The notes under the pieces: generated by a model
Seen by the model: only the letters and a program-made list of their open reading frames with translations
Told to the model about the DNA's origin: nothing
Databases searched by the model: none
NCBI GenBank assembly: GCA_023053575.1
Contig: JAKZAP010000018.1
Span: 19,992,202-20,056,201, forward strand
Direction: 5' to 3'
DNA: 64,000 bases
Origin: Branchinecta lynchi
Lineage: Eukaryota; Arthropoda; Branchiopoda; Anostraca; Branchinectidae
Part shown: in pieces, positions 40,601 through 46,600 of the stretch
How the letters are laid out: each line of letters opens with the position of its first letter
Numbering within the stretch: position 1 is the stretch's first letter
Program-made: the position numbers and the translations under genes

Positions 40601-43600
40601 AGTAAATACTTCCAAATTTGTCTTTAATTTTTACTTTCTTGCTTGTCCGAAACGAGCTTTTATGAAGGACAGGAATGTTTGATGCCCGAAATGTTATCGA
40701 GTATTAATAGTGGGCCACAACAGTGGTTGGCTTGTATGACGCAAAAGCTAAAGATCAGAAAATCAGTCCTCAAAATACCCTTGAAAGGACCTATATTACT
40801 GATACGCTCTACGTACCTAGGCTGTCAGAAGTTTCATAGCAGATAACACAGGGACACGCAGTTTCAACAGATATAGCTTGGAATGTAATCTGTTATGATA
40901 TTGCAAAATTTATGCATTAAAAGTTATGCCTAACAAGCATTGCCATGAATAGCCGAAAAACTAAAAATTCTGCTGACTTTTCCGACATCATGATGACAAT
41001 GCGTGACATGATGTCAAATGCGTAACGTCTGAAAATCATAACAGCTAACATCCGAATTTTATCTGCTGAAACCGCCGATCCTTCCATTATTTCTTATGAA
41101 ACTATTCCTTTCCCTTCCAAGATTCCGACCTTCCTATGTAATTCGTGTCCACCTGCGCTGATTCTTGCATTAGCCCTTTTTGGCTTTCTTTGAGCGAATC
41201 AGTCCCCCCTTACTGCTTCCCAGTCGAGGTTATTGGCAAAAAATACCGATTTTGCAAATTGTTCCGTGTTTCCAATCAAAGCCAAGAGGTCTGACTTAAT
41301 TGAAACAAGAGCTGTAAGCTGATATGGCACTTGCATGGGTTAAGATCGGCTGATGGCCATCATGAAAATGCATACATTGCTTAAAAGTATTTTTCTTACT
41401 TTGCAGTCAAGATTGGTACTTCAAAGAATAATCGGATTTTGGAAGTAGCAATTTCTAAGCAAATCTTGTTGAATCTCTAATATTCCAGCGAAGTTTCATC
41501 GTCCTAGCACATATGGAAGTACCTTAACTCGCGATCACCGGAGTCCCAGACCCCCCTCCCCCCCTCCTCCAACTCCAGCCACAATACCCGGAGCTAATCC
41601 GGTTCTGTAAATGATTTATCCAGGGCATCTGTTTGTTATTCCCACAAAGTTCGATCCCGATCACACCAGTCTAAGCGGGTCAAGTATTCCCCCCCCCCCC
41701 ATAGTTGTCGGATTCAGTCCGGAAATGAAAAAGATCACAAGATAAAAATGTCCTCTGTTCAATTGTTCAATTCCACTCTAATCCGATCACCCGTTCCAAA
41801 GTTACGCATGACTGAATATTGCGGATTCCCCTCCCTCCACTCCCCTCTAAGATTATCATATCGATTTTTTTGCCGGGTCCTGCGATGCCTGGCAAGTTTC
41901 ATCATGAAAATCCCCCAAAACCGGAATTCCGGGACCCCCCCCCCCCCCAAGTGTAAGGAAAAAGTATGATTATGTAAAAGATTTACATAGAGCAGATGTT
42001 TGTTCTTCCCAGCAAGTTTCACTCCGGTCCCTCCATTCTAACCGTTTTTCGAGATTTCCGATCCCCCCCCCCTACCCAACTCCCCCCACAGTGCCCGGAC
42101 CCGATCCAGTTCAGTAAATGATTTACACAGAGCACCTGTTTGTTCTTCCCACAAAATTCATTTCCGATCTCTCCATTCTAAGTGGGTCACGTATTCCCCC
42201 CCCCCCAATAGTTGTCGGATCCGGTCCGGATATGAAAAGATCACCAGAGAAATGTCCTCTTCAATTCTTAAATTTCACTCGAATCCAATAACCCGTACCA
42301 TGATTCAAAATTCCGGATTCCCCTCCCTCCACGATTATCAGATAGACGAAATTTTTATTTTCAAGTCAGTTTGATCGGGTCCCTGATATGCCTGCCAAGT
42401 TTCGTCGTGAAAATCTCCAAAACCGCCATCACCGGAATTCCGGGCCAACCCCCCCCCCCTAAGTGTCCGGATCCAAAACCATTTATGTAGAACAGATGCT
42501 TGTTCTTCCCAGCAAGTTTCACTCCGATCCCTCCATTCTAACCGTTTCTTGAAATTTCCGATCTCCCCCCTCGCTACCGAATCCAATCAAGACTTTAAAC
42601 AAGACATAAAAGATATATAATCTATTCACTTATTAAGTTTCATTCCAATCCGATCACCCGTTCGAAAGTTATAAACTACTCAATTTCTCGGATTCCCCCG
42701 CCCTTCACTCCCCCCCCCCCCAGATGGTCAGATCGGAGAACTGATTATTCCTAAGGTTGTTGGTCGGGTCTCTGATATGCCTGCCAAGTTTCATGGTCCT
42801 ATCACGTCTGGAAGTGGCGGAACTGTGATCGCTACATGGCACTTGAGCCAGAGGCTGCAAGTGCCATAAAAAGCTAGGACGGATTTGTAATTTGTAGTTA
42901 AAAATTTACAGTTATAAAACAAACAAAGAGTTTTAAATGGGTCAAGTATGTTATAAACTATCTACTGCCACTCGTGCTTTAAAGGACACCTCTTACTACA
43001 CAGTGAGCGTGTTCCACCCGTCTAACAATAGTAACTTTTAGTTATTATTTTCTTACAGCCTCGAGAAAAGTTACTACGCTGCCCGTTCAAGCATTCTCGA
43101 AATAGTAACTAATAGTAATTATCTGCTGACCACGAGCGGAGCGCAGTAAGCGTGATAAGTACGAATCTCTTCGACGTGATTGGTCAGATCGGCCCACGGC
43201 ACGATGTGTTGCTGAAAATAGGAAAATGTGTTCCAGCCTCGACGCCAAGATGATAGAATACGTGACGTCATTCGTAGTAACTACCACAGAGTAGAGTGGC
43301 ACACGCTCGGTGTTCCTATAGTTGCGTTTTTGCAGATACCATGGTATCAGATACCACGGTCTAAAGTATTTTTTGCAGTTATCGTGGTATATACAACTGT
43401 CAAAAGGCGTTGCAGTTATCGTGGTATCTGGCCAGTTATCGTGGTATCAGATATTCAGATACTACGGTCCGACCGTGTTAACTGGTCGTGGTATCTGAAA
43501 AGTCATCTCACTTTCATCAAATTTTGTCAGATTGGTGAGAAAGAAGTTTAGCACTTCGTGATGTAACTGGATATCTGTGTTTTTTTTTGGGATGACTTCG

Positions 43601-46600
43601 AAAAGTGCGATTTCGGCAACAGTCGTTTTTGCAGAGCACCGTGTATCAGATACCATGATAACTGCAAAAACGACTAATTGCAGATCCAGTTACCGTGCTA
43701 ACAGATACCATGGTATCAGCAAAAACGCAACTCGTGTTCTGAAACAGCTGACCACTTTAAAACTAATCTATGCTTACAGAAAATTACACACGGCTTCGGG
43801 TGTTTTTAACCTCTTTCCATGTCCCTCGTCTTGGAAGACAATCTTGGCAAAATTTGAATAACTGGTCTCCGGACGAACAAGCTCCTCGGAAACAATGATC
43901 GGTAGCAAGATACGTCACATAAAGACAAGAAACGCGACAAGCAAGATAATCAGTGTATTGCTAATGGAGGAGATAGAATACACTTCCGAAGTGAAGAATC
44001 TTGGGAACGAGAATGGATGGCAATACTACTGAAGCAGAATGAAGTAGGCTACTATCGTAAGTACGACATGTCCTTTAAAGGACCCCTCGCACTATTTATT
44101 CTTCAACTTATAGTATTGTAAAATATTTGAATACTTTAAAGCTATGCTGTGCTTTCAAAAAATAACCAACGGTTTTGGCTGTTTTAAGCCTTTTTCGAGA
44201 CCCATTGACTTGTACCAAACCAGGAAAACAATTTAAATAACCATTTTTTCTGATAGAACAACTTCTCGCAGACAACCGTCGACAGCGTGATACACATCGA
44301 AGGTAGCGAAACACGGCAAATGAGAAAATCAGCGTGGTTGTGTCAGAAGGGTTAGAATGTACCGTACGAAATTGGGGTCTCCGCGTTTAGAAATATACGG
44401 AAGTAGGTTGCATTAGCATTATATCTAAGACATATTTAAAGAACACGCTACTTACCAATCGAACTGGTGATATCTGGAAATGCTGGCTGCTTGAATCGAA
44501 AGCTTGAGAGCTCTGAAGTATTCCCTCCATAAAAGAGAGACATGCTGAGTTTTGGGTCTTGATGTGTCACTAAATTAGACAGCCTGTTGACACTACTCTG
44601 AATGACAGGAGAGAACTCCAATGCTCGTTTAGGTTGGGTCCTGTTCTTCTCAGGGGATAGGGACTCCTGCAGTTTTTGGTCTACTCGGTCTAAGGCAGTT
44701 ACAAGTGATGATTGTTGTTCCTTCTTCTTACGTTGGGCGACCTTGCTTGGAGTCCGGATTCGACGGCTCGGTATCTCGCAAACAACACTGATTTCATCCT
44801 GTAAAACAAGACCGAAGGTTTCGGTGGGATCCCAAAAATTTAATATTTGATCCAGACTATTTGGTCTTGTAGATATCTGGTCTTCGCCAGACTCCTTGCA
44901 CATTTTTACTATTAAGATTTAGAAACAGATGAAGGTCAATGGCTAATCATCTCAGAAAACCATGTTAAGATATGGATTCACTATGTGTGTATTTACCCCT
45001 CGGCTATACGTCAGATCTACTTTGACGAAACTCATCAAGTCTTCCTGTCTTACTTCTGTCAAATCTAAACTAAAACTCAGAAACAAATTCAGCGTATCAC
45101 CTTACCCCTACATCAAACATCTAATCAACTTCAGACGTAACTTTAACATTTGACAAATTATCCGGTTTCAGCCCGATTCCGGGCGAACTATTTGTCTGGG
45201 TAGAAAATGATTGTCAAAAGCGGATTCAGAAAGTCTTCTTACCCATAAATCGAACATCCAATCAGCTTCAGATATAACTTTTACTTCTAACAAATTTTTC
45301 TGTGTCGTCCGGATTCCGCGCGAACTACTTGTCCAACGAGAAAATTATTTTCATGTAAATCTTCAGCATGTCTTCTTACCCCTACTTCGGACATCTAATG
45401 AACTTTAAATCAAACTTTCACTTTTAACAAGCTTTCCGGTTTGGCCGGACCCCGGGCGGACTACTTACCCTGCGAGAAAAGGTTTTCATATTCGTGCATG
45501 ACTTCTTACCCCTAAATCGACTATCTCATTATCTGTCAAAAAGATTGTTCGCCCATTAATCTGAATCCCCTCCCCCACCCCTAAATGTTGAGCTACACAG
45601 CCCATCTACGAACTCGACCTCTCCCTTGACCTAAAGAGTCCTCACACCAAATTTCCTCAAAATATCTCATTCCCTTCGAGAGTTATCGTGCTGACAGACA
45701 GGCGGACAACCTTTACGACTTTCCCTCCACTTACGTTTCGGTACGTTTCCAGTGCTCCCATCACCAGATACATCTGAACATCCATAGATCCCAAGCTGTC
45801 TCCCTGTTCAAGAAGTTTCATCTCAAACCTTCAACCGAATCCATACGGTCCACATCACTCTCCCCCTCAGCCGAAACCTCAATCTTCAAGGCACTCATAT
45901 CCTTCTTGAGGACAATCGACCTATTTGAGACTATATAAGTAGGCATGGCAACATAGCCCAGACGTGAAAAGGCAAAGTGGACAACTCCGATCCGATGCCA
46001 CACTGTAAAGAAGAAGAAGAAGAAGGTATTCCAAAAAGTCCTGGTGTTCCAGTTACTACACAAAGTCCTTCTCAGCCCCACCTCACTGCGAATTATGGCT
46101 GTGTTTTGCAAGGATATTAACAGAGATGCCTTAAGTTTGATAGTAATTCCATGGTAATCCTTCAAATAAATAATTAAAATCAGATCTGTATTAGACAGGA
46201 CATGAACTGTAACAATACCCAAAGCCAGCCTCACAGATGGAGCAATGTGCACTGATGAAAACTACCAAGGTTGTGATTGAACTTACATCATCAACATTTT
46301 CCTTGTTTCCATTGGGTATGTTCGCTGCCATTTCAGGAACTGGTGTTGAGTCTGAAAAGGAATGTTCTAGAAAAATCAAATTACAAACATAATGTAAACC
46401 AAACAAATCTCAAAGATGAATGAACGAGAAGTCTAAAACAAACAATCAAACAGATCACCAAATCTACACATATAAATTGCCCATGCAAGAAAAAGAAGGA
46501 TGCTGTTTACACTGGCATAAATTACGGAAAAGTAGAAAATCTTGTATGGTCTCTTTCCACAATCATAGGACATGCATTTCCACTGCCTCTTTTCTTCCAA

